NCBI GenBank assembly: GCA_002455755.1
Contig: DKLL01000077.1
Span: 13,425-19,271 of the forward strand
From: Acinetobacter sp. UBA6641
GTDB lineage: Bacteria > Pseudomonadota > Gammaproteobacteria > Pseudomonadales > Moraxellaceae
Direction: 5' to 3'
Length of the DNA stretch: 5,847 nt
In this document: one piece after another, positions 5,035-5,847 of the stretch
Position numbering within the stretch: position 1 is the first letter of the stretch
Layout of the letters: each line of letters starts with the position of its first letter
Made by a program: the position numbers and the translations under genes
The notes under the pieces: generated by a model
What the model saw: the letters and a program-made list of their open reading frames with translations, nothing else
Told to the model about the DNA's origin: nothing
Databases searched by the model: none

Positions 5035-5847
5035 ATGAAATATGGATTATTAATTGCAGGTTTAATAACGGCTTTGACCTTTAGTAGCGCTCAGGCATCC
5101 AACACTTCGCAGGTGACTGCAAAAGCGCTCTCAACTTATGCAAAAACCAAATATCCAATTGTTTTTTCTCACGGTATGGCCGGTTTCATTACTGTAGGTA
5201 CAGACCAGTTTGGCCTGGATTACTGGTATCAAATTTTGCCCGACTTAGCCCGAAATGGTGCAAATGTCTGGGCAACCCGGGTATCTCCGTTCAATTCATC
5301 TGAAGTTCGTGGCGAACAACTGGTTCAACAGGTGGAAGAGATTCTGGCATTAACCGGAGCAAAAAAAGTAAATCTTATTGGTCACTCACATGGTGGTCCA
5401 ACCATTCGCTATGTTGCCGGGGTAATACCGGGTAAAGTCGCCTCAATGACAGGTGTAGGTGCACCTAATAAAGGCTCACCTGTGGCAGACTTAATTCTAT
5501 CCGCTGAAGGCACAGCGATTGAAGGTCCACTGGTAGGCGTCATCAATTTTGTTTCCAAAGCGATTACCTGGGCACAAGGGCTTGATCCAAAAAGTTTCCC
5601 GCATGATTCTTTAGCTGGTGGAAAAAGTTTAACTCTTGCAGGCTCTGCACAGTTTAATGCCAAGTTCCCTACAGGTATGCCAAGTACAACGTGTGGAGAA
5701 GGCAAATGGGTAGACCAAGGTATTTATAACTATTCCTTTACCGGCGTAGGCACATTGACCAATGTACTGGATCCTGACAGTGTATTAAAATTAACAAGTT
5801 TGCTGATTGATGGCGGTAATGAAAATGATGGTCTGGCCCCCCGCTGT
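5035..5847 (+). CDS. Second secreted family I lipase, partial (3' end beyond window)
   Basis: An uninterrupted frame of 271 codons from ATG 5035 to the right edge; the stop is not in the window. Residues 1-21 form a short signal peptide (KYGLLIAGLITALTFSSAQA), with cleavage likely after SSAQA. The mature part has the oxyanion segment SHGMAGF at 45-51, GHSHGG with nucleophile S118, LDPD with the calcium-site aspartate D246, catalytic D265 in NENDGL, and C220 and C271 matching the family disulfide. The catalytic His should lie about 15-20 residues past the edge. About 55 more codons are expected by comparison with the first lipase. VGAPNKGSPVAD at 141-152 is closer to the Pseudomonas consensus than the first lipase is at this point. 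It is a diverged paralogue of the upstream gene, sharing two exact nucleotide runs of 21 and 23 bases, and probably depends on the same LifO. Confidence 0.93.
   Translation, partial: MKYGLLIAGLITALTFSSAQASNTSQVTAKALSTYAKTKYPIVFSHGMAGFITVGTDQFGLDYWYQILPDLARNGANVWATRVSPFNSSEVRGEQLVQQVEEILALTGAKKVNLIGHSHGGPTIRYVAGVIPGKVASMTGVGAPNKGSPVADLILSAEGTAIEGPLVGVINFVSKAITWAQGLDPKSFPHDSLAGGKSLTLAGSAQFNAKFPTGMPSTTCGEGKWVDQGIYNYSFTGVGTLTNVLDPDSVLKLTSLLIDGGNENDGLAPRC

Noticed and set aside
5409..5705. 98-codon minus-strand open frame
   Set aside because: It lies wholly inside the second lipase, which has full catalytic motifs, a signal peptide and a ribosome site on the plus strand; the antisense frame has no recognisable domain.
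1..5847. CRISPR array, tRNA, rRNA, transposase or phage genes
   Set aside because: No regularly spaced direct repeats, no cloverleaf with conserved tRNA boxes and no mobile-element proteins were seen on either strand.

Overview
The window looks like chromosomal DNA of an Acinetobacter-type gammaproteobacterium. This rests on moderately AT-rich DNA, a lipase foldase gene lying upstream of its lipase gene (the order known in Acinetobacter, reversed relative to Pseudomonas), and protein sequences of Moraxellaceae character. The genus is an inference from gene order and protein style; no database search was possible.

Layout: (1) 1-317 has no gene. Its first ~150 bases are densely packed with inverted repeats, including alternative and nested hairpins, and look like a dispersed structured intergenic element; the rest is AT-rich with short palindromes. 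(2) On the minus strand, read right to left, come truB (tRNA pseudouridine-55 synthase, 1685-2593), a TSUP/TauE-SafE (YfcA-like) membrane permease only 16 bases downstream (901-1668), and, after 115 bases, a hemerythrin HHE-domain protein (318-785). truB and the permease are probably co-transcribed. (3) 2594-2744 is a divergent control region with a 21-base interrupted dyad over the probable truB promoter. (4) On the plus strand is a lipase locus: a membrane-anchored lipase foldase (lifO/lipB, 2745-3773), a secreted family I lipase (3863-4846), a clear Rho-independent terminator (4856-4890), and a second, paralogous secreted lipase (start 5035) that runs off the right edge of the window.

How the genes work together: both lipases have a Sec signal peptide, a GHSHGG nucleophile elbow, the catalytic Asp and the conserved cysteine positions of foldase-dependent lipases. 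They would be exported to the periplasm, folded on the inner-membrane-anchored LifO, and released, by analogy with the family, through type II secretion. One foldase gene next to two diverged lipase genes, with a terminator between the lipases, is the most interesting arrangement here: it suggests a shared chaperone with separately controlled substrates. The left-hand genes are housekeeping or general stress functions with no visible link to lipid degradation. I see no CRISPR array, tRNA, rRNA, transposase or phage gene, and no convincing evidence of a wholly new system.
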